Positions 9,035 to 17,291 of a DNA stretch of 64,000 bases are shown here, in pieces (the first letter of the stretch is position 1; each line of letters begins with the position of its first letter). Below the pieces are notes generated by a model. It searched no databases. It saw only the letters and a program-made list of their open reading frames with translations, and had not been told where the DNA came from. Source of the stretch: Candidatus Finniella inopinata (GTDB taxonomy: Bacteria > Pseudomonadota > Alphaproteobacteria > Paracaedibacterales > CAIULA01); assembly GCF_004210305.1 (NCBI RefSeq), contig NZ_SCFB01000001.1, positions 1 to 64,000 on the forward strand. Direction: 5' to 3'. The position numbers and the translations under genes were made by a program.

Positions 9035-9924
9035 ATGAGATAAAATTGGTAACAGTCGCAGGGAAGATTTCCATAAACCGGGGGACTGCGCTGGCCATTG
9101 TATCGGGCGTTTTGTACAGCGGGTTGGGGTATTTAGGTATAACCCAGATTCAACTTGGCTTCACCATTTATGACATGCTTTTTTGGCGGTTTGTGGTCTC
9201 GGCTTTGTTATTGCTGCCTTTTGTCCTGAAAGCATCGCTTTGGACGCCCTCTGTTTTGAAAATCTTACCCTATCTATTTATTGTTGGGGGCGCATCTTAT
9301 AGCTTATCATCGGTATTTTATTTCTTGGCAGCCAAAGAAATAGGCACCGGTGTTTCGATGGTTATCTTTTTCACGTTCCCTGTTTTTGTGGCCCTGTTTG
9401 CCTGGATATTTGATCGTCATCGATTGGGGCGTCTAACTTATATTTCCATGGTTTTATTGTTCAGTGGTTTATGGTTGCTAGCTGACGAATGCGGGTCTGG
9501 ATTTCATTGGATGGCAGGGCTACTTGCCATGGGGTCAGGGGTCAGCTACGCCGTTTATGTTTATATGGGGAAAAAGCTTAAAATTGACCCTATGTTGTCT
9601 AGCTTTATTGTGTGTTTTGGCAGCGCGTTTGGGACTTGGGCCTTTGGCAGTTTTGTAGATGGAGGGCTGCTGATCCCTTCTTTAGATGCATCCTGGTTTC
9701 ATGTATTATTGACGGCTTTATTGGCAACAGTTTTGCCAATTGTCTTATTTTTACAGGCGATGAAGCATATCACGGCCACCAAAGCTTCATTGCTATCTGT
9801 ATTCGAGCCTTTGTCGACCGTTTTGATTGGGATCTTGTTTTTAAACGAAACACTTTTAGACATACAAATGGTCGGCGTTGTCGTCATTCTGGTGGGGGCT
9901 TTGTTGACCCACTATGATCGCTAA
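9031..9924 (+). CDS. EamA/DMT-family transporter
   Basis: A 297-residue membrane protein with about ten hydrophobic helices in two tandem EamA repeats (roughly 15-145 and 160-295). The second repeat ends with the common SVFEPLSTVLIG and LNETL...VGVVVILVGA patterns. Family members are mostly metabolite or amino-acid exporters, and rickettsial relatives have been described as S-adenosylmethionine importers. The substrate is not readable here. The ATGA overlap with the symporter gene shows the two are cotranscribed. Confidence 0.82.
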   Translation: MNEIKLVTVAGKISINRGTALAIVSGVLYSGLGYLGITQIQLGFTIYDMLFWRFVVSALLLLPFVLKASLWTPSVLKILPYLFIVGGASYSLSSVFYFLAAKEIGTGVSMVIFFTFPVFVALFAWIFDRHRLGRLTYISMVLLFSGLWLLADECGSGFHWMAGLLAMGSGVSYAVYVYMGKKLKIDPMLSSFIVCFGSAFGTWAFGSFVDGGLLIPSLDASWFHVLLTALLATVLPIVLFLQAMKHITATKASLLSVFEPLSTVLIGILFLNETLLDIQMVGVVVILVGALLTHYDR

Positions 9925-9994
9925 GATATAGACACGATTAAAACACCCAGACTATAGTAACCCTAACTTCAATACAAATTTTCGCGGTTCAGAT

Positions 9995-11359
9995 ATGACA
10001 GTTAAGGTTCGTTTTGCCCCCAGTCCAACGGGGTTATTGCACATTGGAAACGCCCGGGCGGCCTTGATCAACTGGTTGTTTGCGCACCGCCACGGTGGTC
10101 ATTTTATGTTGCGGTTGGACGATACAGATCTGGAAAGATCAGAAGAACGCTTTGCCCAGGCCCTTCAAACCGATCTTGCATGGTTGGGGTTGCATCGCGA
10201 CAGCTTTGCCAAACAGTCGGATCGTTTTGATCGATACAATCAGGCCGTGCAAGACTTGATTCAATCACGGCGCCTGTACCCATGTTATGAAACGCCAGAG
10301 GAATTAGACTTTAAGCGCAAACGCCAATTGGCGAAGGGCGAGCCACCTATTTATGACCGGGCGGCCCTTAAGCTGACACCAGATGAAAAGAAGGCCTTTG
10401 AAGACCAGGGGCGCAAACCCCATTGGCGCTTTCAGCTGGAACCAGGTGTGGTGAAATGGCACGATTTGGTACGGGGAGATGTGGAATTTCACAGTAACCA
10501 TTTAAGTGACCCTGTGTTGGTCAGAGCCGATGGCGCTTATCTGTACACCTTAACATCCGTGGTTGACGATATCGATTTTGCCATCACCCACATTTTGCGG
10601 GGAGAGGATCATGTCACCAATACGGCGGTTCAAATTCAGCTGTTCACGGCTTTAAACAATAATCAACCGGTGAATATCACATTCGGACATACAACGTTGC
10701 TGATGGATGCAAAGGGCCAGGCCTTATCGAAACGTCTTGGCAGTTTAAGCCTTCAGACATTGCGGGAATCGGGTATAGAACCGATGGCAATTAACAGCCT
10801 TTTGGCACGATTGGGAACGTCTTTGCCAACTGAGCCTTGTTTGACCCTGGATACCCTGGCATCCCATTTTAATCTAGAGACGTTTAGTCGCACACCGCCC
10901 CGCTTTGACGAGGCGGAGCTGGAGCACCTTAACCATAAGTTGTTTCAAATCATGCCTTATGATCAGGTTAAAGACCGTCTAGGGTCCTTAAAAGCCGGTC
11001 AGGTGACAGAGGCTGTATGGGCGATAATTCGGGGAAATCTACATACGTTGAACGATGTGGAAAAGTGGCAGGAAATATTGTTTGGCGACTTTGATCAGCC
11101 TGTTTTTTCAACAGAGGATCAAGGCTTCTTAAAACTAGCAGTATCCCATTTGCCGGATGGCGATTGGAACCAAGATACTTGGGGTCAATGGACGCAACAG
11201 TTGAAGGAACTAACAGATCGAAAAGGTAAAACATTGTTTATGCCGTTGCGCCAGGCGTTGACGGGCCTTGATCACGGGCCAGAGATGAAAGAGTTATTGC
11301 CGTTGATTGGTTATGATCGAACAAAAGCACGATTAGAAAAAAAGCCGCTTGCGATTTAG
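9995..11359 (+). CDS. gltX: Glutamyl-tRNA synthetase
   Basis: A class Ib aminoacyl-tRNA synthetase that charges tRNA-Glu (and often tRNA-Gln in organisms using the amidotransferase route). The HIGH-type motif is H16-I-G-N19 and the KMSKS-type motif is A243-L-S-K-R247. The LDDTDLERS and RGEDH segments shape the glutamate and ATP sites. At 454 residues it fits the family. Many alphaproteobacteria have two gltX copies; whether this is the discriminating or the non-discriminating one cannot be judged. tRNA-Ser follows directly. Confidence 0.95.
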   Translation: MTVKVRFAPSPTGLLHIGNARAALINWLFAHRHGGHFMLRLDDTDLERSEERFAQALQTDLAWLGLHRDSFAKQSDRFDRYNQAVQDLIQSRRLYPCYETPEELDFKRKRQLAKGEPPIYDRAALKLTPDEKKAFEDQGRKPHWRFQLEPGVVKWHDLVRGDVEFHSNHLSDPVLVRADGAYLYTLTSVVDDIDFAITHILRGEDHVTNTAVQIQLFTALNNNQPVNITFGHTTLLMDAKGQALSKRLGSLSLQTLRESGIEPMAINSLLARLGTSLPTEPCLTLDTLASHFNLETFSRTPPRFDEAELEHLNHKLFQIMPYDQVKDRLGSLKAGQVTEAVWAIIRGNLHTLNDVEKWQEILFGDFDQPVFSTEDQGFLKLAVSHLPDGDWNQDTWGQWTQQLKELTDRKGKTLFMPLRQALTGLDHGPEMKELLPLIGYDRTKARLEKKPLAI

Positions 11360-11391
11360 CAGTATTTTAGACATTATGAATATTCCTAAAC

Positions 11392-11481
11392 GGATGGGTG
11401 GCCGAGCGGTTGAAGGCACCGGTCTTGAAAACCGGCAAGGGGGCAACTTCTTCGTGGGTTCGAATCCCACCCCATCCGCCA
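11392..11481 (+). tRNA. tRNA-Ser (anticodon TGA)
   Basis: The acceptor stem GGATGGG pairs with CCCATCC, the discriminator is G and CCA is encoded. The anticodon stem CCGGT/ACCGG encloses loop CTTGAAA, giving anticodon TGA. A long variable arm typical of serine tRNAs and a GGTTCGAATCC T-arm complete the cloverleaf. Confidence 0.97.
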
Positions 11482-11545
11482 CCTTTTGAAGACATGACGA
11501 AACCGATAGTTGTGTCTTTGATCTTTCCATTAAAAATTTAATTTA

Positions 11546-11576
11546 GCGGACCTTTTTAAGGTCCCGCCTTTTTTCT
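11546..11576 (+). terminator. Rho-independent terminator after tRNA-Ser
   Basis: A hairpin with arms GCGGACCTT and AAGGTCCCGC (one bulged base) and a TTT loop is followed by CTTTTTT. It probably ends the gltX/tRNA-Ser transcript. Confidence 0.75.
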
Positions 11577-11648
11577 TGAAAAATTAATTATTTTTTAATT
11601 TTATTCTAATATAATGGAGAATATATTTCTTAATAAGAACACTAATCA

Positions 11649-12146
11649 ATGTATTTGAATATATTTAAAAATATAGTTCGTGTTGCTGTTATAAGCTTTT
11701 TGGTAATGGGCATGCAAGCCATTGCGTCCACTTCTGTGGATATTGAAAAAGATAATACAGATCTCACAAAACTTCGGGACTTAAAAGTTCAACTCAACCA
11801 AAAAGCCGCTGATCTCGAAAAAATCCTTTCCAACGTTATATCAAAACAAGGGGATTCCCGTCCGACAATGGATGCGTTTAAGCAGACAATTCTAAGATCT
11901 TCTATGGAAGAAGGAATCTTTATAGAGTGCGGAAATGAAGGAAGGGCTAATTCATTTTTCGTGGTAACAGATTTGGAATTTGAACCCTATACTTTCGTAA
12001 TATCAAAACGTCTTTCTTTTGGGAATGCTGGGTTGTGGTTTGTTTCAGACACAGAAAAATCCTATTACATTCATGAAGATTACGGAGAGGGCGGAAGCAA
12101 GGAAGGGTCTGTCGAATTATTAAAAGTTCTGGCCAACCTTCAATAG
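11649..12146 (+). CDS. Secreted protein of unknown function (165 aa)
   Basis: Not recognised. It has a clear Sec-type N-terminus: charged start, hydrophobic run around residues 10-25, and a likely AIAS cleavage region near 24-28. A heptad-like helical segment follows (about 38-65, KLRDLKVQLNQKAADLEKIL), then a compact beta-rich C-terminal half. The single cysteine in the mature part argues against disulfide bonding. It stands alone between tRNA-Ser and the adenosyltransferase gene and belongs to the window's group of exported orphan proteins. Confidence 0.7.
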   Translation: MYLNIFKNIVRVAVISFLVMGMQAIASTSVDIEKDNTDLTKLRDLKVQLNQKAADLEKILSNVISKQGDSRPTMDAFKQTILRSSMEEGIFIECGNEGRANSFFVVTDLEFEPYTFVISKRLSFGNAGLWFVSDTEKSYYIHEDYGEGGSKEGSVELLKVLANLQ

Positions 12147-12251
12147 ATAAAAATTTCCTTTCCCTTGCCTTTTTTCTTTTAAATTGCTTTCAGAAAAGAT
12201 AATGACTTATCTTATGTCATTGAGGGCACCCTTTTGTTATGGAGTTTTGTG

Positions 12252-12821
12252 ATGGTACAGCTGACAAGGATTTACACCAAAAGTGGTGATAAAGGAAAAA
12301 CGGGCCTTGGAAACGATGAGCGGGTTTATAAAAACTCTGCCCGTATTGAGGCCATTGGTGAGGTGGACGAAACCAATGCCGCCGTTGGGTGGGCTTTAGA
12401 GTTTTGTGCAGGGAACCTCAAAAACCTTTTGCTGCGTATTCAAAATGATTTGTTTGATGTGGGGGCCGATTTATGTGTGCCCGAACCCGCAGAAACTTCA
12501 ACAACTCATCGTCTAACGGTAACGTCTGCTCAGGTTGATTATCTTGAACACCAAATTGATGAACTGAATGCTCGTTTATCACCCTTAACAAGTTTTGTCT
12601 TACCAGGTGGCAGCAAAGCATCGGCGGCCTTGCATTTGGCCAGAACTGTTTCCAGACGGGCAGAACGAGGAATTGTAACTCTAAGCCTTGCAGAAAAGCT
12701 GAATCCTGAAATCATGCGTTATCTGAATCGTTTATCTGATTTATTGTTTGTGATGGCGCGTTTCGTCAATACCGAAGAAGGGCAGGGGGATGTATTGTGG
12801 GTTCCTGGCGCCAATAGATGA
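12252..12821 (+). CDS. pduO: Cob(I)alamin adenosyltransferase, PduO type
   Basis: Transfers the adenosyl group of ATP to cob(I)alamin, making coenzyme B12. The glycine-rich N-terminal ATP site (TRIYTKSGDKGKTGLG) and the VDETNAAVG, RIQNDLFDVGADL and RAERG...LNRLSDLLFV signatures are all present. The start at the ATG at 12252 is supported by GGAG seven bases upstream; the longer TTG-initiated form is unlikely. Product 189 residues, normal length. No cobalamin biosynthesis genes are nearby, suggesting salvage of imported corrinoid. Confidence 0.92.
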   Translation: MVQLTRIYTKSGDKGKTGLGNDERVYKNSARIEAIGEVDETNAAVGWALEFCAGNLKNLLLRIQNDLFDVGADLCVPEPAETSTTHRLTVTSAQVDYLEHQIDELNARLSPLTSFVLPGGSKASAALHLARTVSRRAERGIVTLSLAEKLNPEIMRYLNRLSDLLFVMARFVNTEEGQGDVLWVPGANR

Positions 12822-12842
12822 TTTGAACCAGCTATACCCCTC

Positions 12843-14624
12843 CTAGCTAAATATCTGCAGGACCTTCTTGCCACCTTTTGTCTTTTTCCCTGTGATAGGG
12901 TCAATAATAGAGAAATTCTTTTGAATCATTCGATAGAAAATCTGGCCCTCAGCGCGTTCTTGGGTTTCATAATCTTTGGCCGCCGGGCTATCCTTAATAA
13001 GAACACTAATCTTTGATTTAGTGGTGCCCACTCGGTTACGGCCCAGGTACCTTGACTTGCCAAGCGCCATAATCCCCTCGACGGTGATGGATGTTCCTGC
13101 CAAGCTGATCATGCGTAATTCACCTGTATTTCGCTGGGACGCTAGGTATTGAAGGTGTTTGTCACTAACAGATTGTATTCCTGAAAGTTCTAAAAGCTGG
13201 GGGGTAATCCTAAGCTGGCCATTGATCAAAGATATGATCTCAGGGTCTGATAACTCTCGTTTTGTGGTGGTTTGTTTAGTAGGCACGCTAACAGGACCTT
13301 CAAAATATTCCCCAGCTTTTTCAAAACCAGGCAAATTATTTGATAGCCAATTTTTGGCCTTTAATCGCAAGTCATCAGATGATTTTTGCCCAATATTTAG
13401 TGCAGGCGTTGACAAGTATGATGAATTACCGTAAACACTGGGCTCTGGAATTAGCACCAATGGATCAGACATCGCCTCTCTAAATAAAGATTTTACAGGA
13501 ACTGATAATGTTTGCAGCACATCATTCTTACTCAAACAGTTTCTTGCAAAAGAAATAATTTGGGGGGCCAAAGGAAGCAGGCAAGGTAAGTCCCTCGTAC
13601 TTATGATTGGTTTGCTCACCAAGCAAGATGAAGCAATGGAAGGGGTGATAAGTCTTTCATTGCTGGCATATAATCGGCGATTGAAGGATAAACGCCCAAG
13701 CATTCGTGCCCATTTTGTCAATTCTGTATCTTGAGGGGTATCTTCTTTTGTTAAGGGGTGGATTCTTAAATAAGCATCTGAATGATGTCTAACCATTTCA
13801 AACCGAAGTATGTTGCCACTGTGATCTTCAAACGGCTCCTCAAGGGGAGTATAAAAGCTTTCTCGTTCAAACTGATAACTCGTCCCTCCGTACCCGTTGC
13901 TGGATGTTGTTAAGGTGACGGCATTTTTGATAAATTGAATATTTGCGCCCTGCAGAGTTCCGTTAACAGCCAAAGGAAAACCGTACCCATTTTCTGTTCT
14001 TTTATCCTCGCTGTAAGCTTGGAAAGCCAAGAAATTAGTTTTAAATTTCTTATGATACCCGCGATAATTTTTTATGTACGATATTATCACTGTTCCGTTT
14101 TGACCTAGGTCAACGGAATGGTTCTTTAAGGTGGGGGCTGATGGCCAGTAACCCAGCGGGCTACTGACAACAAGTCCTATAACCTTTTTTTCTTTAGCTA
14201 GCTGAATTCTTGAGATCTTTTTAACGCTTTTAGGGGTTTGTCCACAAAAGGAACCATTTTGATTAAGTAATGTTATGGTGTCTGGCGTTTCAAGAGAAGA
14301 TTCAAGGGAACCTTCAAGGGACGTTTCAAGAGAGGCTTCAATACGGGGTTCAAGAGAAGCTTCAAGCTTTGAACCTTTATGCTCAAGTTTTTTGGTTTTG
14401 TAAGGGACCCCTAAACCTTCATCCGATTCATAGATATGAAGAATTTGATTGGCTGAAATTCCCTCAGAATCCTTACACAATTCATCAATAGCTGTGTATA
14501 TATGTTCGGGGAATTCTGAAGCGTCCATCCTTTCGCTATGTAATGCAAATATAAAAAGAAAACCCAAGGCAAGGTTTCTTTTTATGAAGAAAAATGGTTT
14601 TAACAGACAAAAGAAAAACAACAC
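12843..14624 (-). CDS. Large secreted protein with internal SLE repeats and an LRR-like segment
   Basis: Function not recognised. The 593-residue product starts with a long hydrophobic N-terminus (residues 1-30) that could be a signal peptide or anchor. At about residues 85-112 it has a degenerate tandem repeat of four to five residues (SLEAS, SLEPR, SLETS, SLEGS, SLESS). A large central region of no known fold follows. Near residues 495-535 the pattern ELRMISLAGTSITVEGIMAL resembles a single leucine-rich-repeat turn, preceded by a possible second one. It lies divergently from the secreted glycosyltransferase gene, which suggests, but does not prove, a host-interaction role. Confidence 0.65.
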   Translation of the reverse strand: MLFFFCLLKPFFFIKRNLALGFLFIFALHSERMDASEFPEHIYTAIDELCKDSEGISANQILHIYESDEGLGVPYKTKKLEHKGSKLEASLEPRIEASLETSLEGSLESSLETPDTITLLNQNGSFCGQTPKSVKKISRIQLAKEKKVIGLVVSSPLGYWPSAPTLKNHSVDLGQNGTVIISYIKNYRGYHKKFKTNFLAFQAYSEDKRTENGYGFPLAVNGTLQGANIQFIKNAVTLTTSSNGYGGTSYQFERESFYTPLEEPFEDHSGNILRFEMVRHHSDAYLRIHPLTKEDTPQDTELTKWARMLGRLSFNRRLYASNERLITPSIASSCLVSKPIISTRDLPCLLPLAPQIISFARNCLSKNDVLQTLSVPVKSLFREAMSDPLVLIPEPSVYGNSSYLSTPALNIGQKSSDDLRLKAKNWLSNNLPGFEKAGEYFEGPVSVPTKQTTTKRELSDPEIISLINGQLRITPQLLELSGIQSVSDKHLQYLASQRNTGELRMISLAGTSITVEGIMALGKSRYLGRNRVGTTKSKISVLIKDSPAAKDYETQERAEGQIFYRMIQKNFSIIDPITGKKTKGGKKVLQIFS

Positions 14625-14764
14625 AAAATCCCGCTCAAAAGGTTAATTTTAGGAATTTTTGGCACAAAATAATAATAAAATTATAGCTTAATTTTATTAA
14701 ACTTGACAATAAATTTTGTTAGAGATACCTTTGAAATTAGTCTTGTGCAATTCAGTAAAAATAT

Positions 14765-15952
14765 ATGTTTTGTAATATTGAATATAAATCAATAAATCAA
14801 TTGTTCCTTTACTCCATTTTGTTAATCCAAATTAATCCTCCCATATGTTGGTCTAGCGAAGCAGGGAATGGGACTGTTGATTCACTTACCACATCTGCTG
14901 GCACTGTAGCGGTCCAAGTTCTTGATAAAACATCATATGTTGATTATCCAACACATTTTAAGCATCCAAAAGCGGGTGTTATGTTTGTTCCAAAATTGAC
15001 GGTTGGATCTTTTCTGGCGCAGTACGCATTAAAGCGAATAGACGACTGGCAAACAGGTCCGCGTTATTTTCGGTATGCGGTTGCACCTGAAGAGAAAATT
15101 AACGCCGACGCTATGTGTCGCAACGCTGATGAAAATTTTTTGGTCAACCATCCAAGGTTTGCGTGTTCTCCTGATATTTTGCTAGGTTTGGATAAGCCTA
15201 GAATCCCATTGATCAGTCATACTATTTGGTTGACAAGTACCAAAAATCCAAGGGAACTAACCCATCAATATTTAACTTGGTATAAGACATCCATCCAAAA
15301 TAACCTTAGGATAAATGGGTGGCAGCACTATTTTTGGATTCAAGATGAAAAATTATTGCCTAAAACTTTGCAGGCTCTTGGCTCTGATATAGAAGTTAAA
15401 CTGATTGGCAAAGATTTGCCTACCGATTTTCCCCTTAAGAATTATTTTGAGCAGGAACTTACGGGCAAAAAGTACGGCAAAGCCAGCGATATACTAAGGT
15501 GTGTTATTCTTGATTCTTATGGTGGCGTTTACCGCGATGTGGATTTAGAATTTCTGAAACCCTTAGCTGCGATGAACTATGGGTATGATCTTTATGTCGG
15601 TATGGAATATCACTGCGGTTACCCAGGAAATGCCTTTATAGCGAGTCGGTCAGGGCACCCGGTGATTAAAAGAATGTTGGAAATTATTGATAGAAATTTT
15701 GATGTGAAAAGGGCTCCAAAATACATAAATAACACAAGATATTTGGACTGGGATGGTCCCATGGAAACCATTTGCCAGACAGGTCCCGTTGTGTTGGGTG
15801 TAGCCTTGGCAACGGCAAAAAGGGATTCCAAAGATAAAGATATCGTTTTACCCCCCCAAGTACTTTTAAGCAAAGGGGAAGAGCATGAAACCTTAACAAG
15901 CCATGGATATACGGGGTCTTGGATGGACGCCTCTTTTGGAAGCAATGGTTGA
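14765..15952 (+). CDS. Secreted DXD-type glycosyltransferase (copy 1)
   Basis: A 395-residue protein with an N-terminal hydrophobic signal segment (residues 12-28, cleavage near WSSEA) and a sugar-transferase core of the Gly_transf_sug/TcdA-TcdB catalytic type. The helix GKASDILRCVIL leads to GGVYRDVD, whose D258-V-D260 is the metal/nucleotide-sugar DXD motif. Upstream, the PLISHTIWLT strand opens the Rossmann-like donor-binding half. Enzymes of this fold include host-targeting toxins and Och1-like transferases. Export of a nucleotide-sugar enzyme makes sense mainly if it acts inside a host. A paralogue lies at 36796-37980. Confidence 0.8.
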   Translation: MFCNIEYKSINQLFLYSILLIQINPPICWSSEAGNGTVDSLTTSAGTVAVQVLDKTSYVDYPTHFKHPKAGVMFVPKLTVGSFLAQYALKRIDDWQTGPRYFRYAVAPEEKINADAMCRNADENFLVNHPRFACSPDILLGLDKPRIPLISHTIWLTSTKNPRELTHQYLTWYKTSIQNNLRINGWQHYFWIQDEKLLPKTLQALGSDIEVKLIGKDLPTDFPLKNYFEQELTGKKYGKASDILRCVILDSYGGVYRDVDLEFLKPLAAMNYGYDLYVGMEYHCGYPGNAFIASRSGHPVIKRMLEIIDRNFDVKRAPKYINNTRYLDWDGPMETICQTGPVVLGVALATAKRDSKDKDIVLPPQVLLSKGEEHETLTSHGYTGSWMDASFGSNG

Positions 15953-15965
15953 GACCGGTCATACG

Positions 15966-16526
15966 TTAATTTTTTTGCGAGGTTGCCGGATCAATTTTCA
16001 CGCAGGTCTTATGGGGGCTAACAGTAAATTCTGTGATCAATAGAGGAAATGCGTTTTTTGGTCCTGCCTTTTCGAAAGGTGCAATGTAGAGCTTCGCTGT
16101 GTATAAACCGTCGCTCAATTTGCCTATGGCATTCCATGCAGGATATTGACTATCGGGGGATATTCCATCCAGCACCAGTTTTTTATCGGTTGATAGGATC
16201 ACAGAAGTCCATGGGCTATTGCAGCCTTTCATGGCATACTCAAGGACCAGACCTTCCCCTGGCTTGGTTAAATGGGTGAACGTTTTAAGATCATGGCCAC
16301 CAAGGGTCCCACCAAGTACTGAGAAGTTTACGCATCGCGTTATGATCATGCTTTTGCATATAGCAGCAATCGTTTGCAGATTTAAAAGATCGCGACGTGG
16401 TTTCATTATCCTGACTTTTGAGTGTTTTTTTTCGAAACTGTCAGCTTGATCACAAGTATGCGCTGTTCTGCCTGAGACCAGAACAAGTCCTGTTGTTAAT
16501 AGAACTATTAAGCCTAATTTTTTCAC
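15966..16526 (-). CDS. Secreted protein of unknown function (186 aa)
   Basis: Not recognised. A textbook signal peptide (MKKLGLIVLLTTG..., cleavage near residue 23) precedes a mature domain with six cysteines, one early (C25) and others around 57, 65, 100 and 174; disulfides are plausible. The C-terminal half looks beta-rich with alternating hydrophobics and ends in an ITEFTVSP strand, reminiscent of an immunoglobulin-like or adhesin-type sandwich, but this is only a structural guess. It converges with the glycosyltransferase gene, leaving 13 bp between the stops. Confidence 0.65.
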   Translation of the reverse strand: MKKLGLIVLLTTGLVLVSGRTAHTCDQADSFEKKHSKVRIMKPRRDLLNLQTIAAICKSMIITRCVNFSVLGGTLGGHDLKTFTHLTKPGEGLVLEYAMKGCNSPWTSVILSTDKKLVLDGISPDSQYPAWNAIGKLSDGLYTAKLYIAPFEKAGPKNAFPLLITEFTVSPHKTCVKIDPATSQKN

Positions 16527-16689
16527 CTTTTCCTCCAGTATTAGTGTTCCGAGAATATGATAAACAAGGTAATTGTAACAAAATGTAATTTATTTGAATT
16601 AAATTTTACCATCTATCTTGGATTGTATCCTCCTAATCGTTAACAGAAGGTAAACCAATTCTCATGGGTTGTTTTTATTGTTGGCTGAT

Positions 16690-17280
16690 CTAATCGATCG
16701 TGTGATTCTTCAATATGGAATAGGCGTGATTAATTTTTTTAAAGGTTTCCTCAGCCTTTAGACAGCCTTGATTCACATCAGGGTGGAATTTTTTAACTTT
16801 ATCTCGATAGGTGGCTTGCAACTGTTTGAACGTAAAGGGAAAGTTAAGGTCAAGCGTTTTTGTTGCCTGTTGTTCATCAGCGGTCAGAGGAGACTTTAAA
16901 GGACTGGGTTGATTAATGGCCTGATCAAATAACCCAAAGGGGTCTGCAAAACCTTGTTCTGACGGTCGGCTTTGATAGGTTTTCCACTGTTTTCCGTGCC
17001 ACCCTCCCAAAGGCCAACTGGGTCTTTCCCATGTCATGTCTTTTCGCCAAGTATCGATGACTTCCGCCTCGCTCATTTCTGAAAAATAATTCCAACTCTG
17101 ATTATAGATTTTTACGTGGTTCAGGCAAAACCAATGCCATGTCTCAGCTTGTTGAGGATCGGAGGTGCCATCCTTTTTAGGGGCTCTATAGTCTGCGGGC
17201 TTTGGACAATTTATGGCTTCACACATTCTGGAGGGAATAGTTTTTGGCACCTTTCTTTTTGTGAATAAAGTGAATTTCAT
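16690..17280 (-). CDS. J-domain protein (DnaJ family), alphaproteobacterial type
   Basis: The J-domain is at the C-terminus (about residues 140-196), with the HPD tripeptide in KFHPDVN and the YSIL helix IV, instead of at the N-terminus as in DnaJ. The N-terminal half has a cysteine pattern (CEAINC, later FCLNH) that could bind zinc, and a conserved WNYF/WRKDMTWERPSWPLG region. This arrangement is common in alphaproteobacteria, where the protein is annotated simply as a DnaJ-domain molecular chaperone. It follows slt by 11 bp on the same strand, suggesting cotranscription. Its DnaK client is unknown. Confidence 0.85.
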   Translation of the reverse strand: MKFTLFTKRKVPKTIPSRMCEAINCPKPADYRAPKKDGTSDPQQAETWHWFCLNHVKIYNQSWNYFSEMSEAEVIDTWRKDMTWERPSWPLGGWHGKQWKTYQSRPSEQGFADPFGLFDQAINQPSPLKSPLTADEQQATKTLDLNFPFTFKQLQATYRDKVKKFHPDVNQGCLKAEETFKKINHAYSILKNHTID

Positions 17281-17291
17281 AAGAGGGGGCC

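Noticed and set aside
12234..12251. Upstream TTG as start of the adenosyltransferase
   Set aside because: GGAG is positioned for the ATG at 12252, and homologues begin there.
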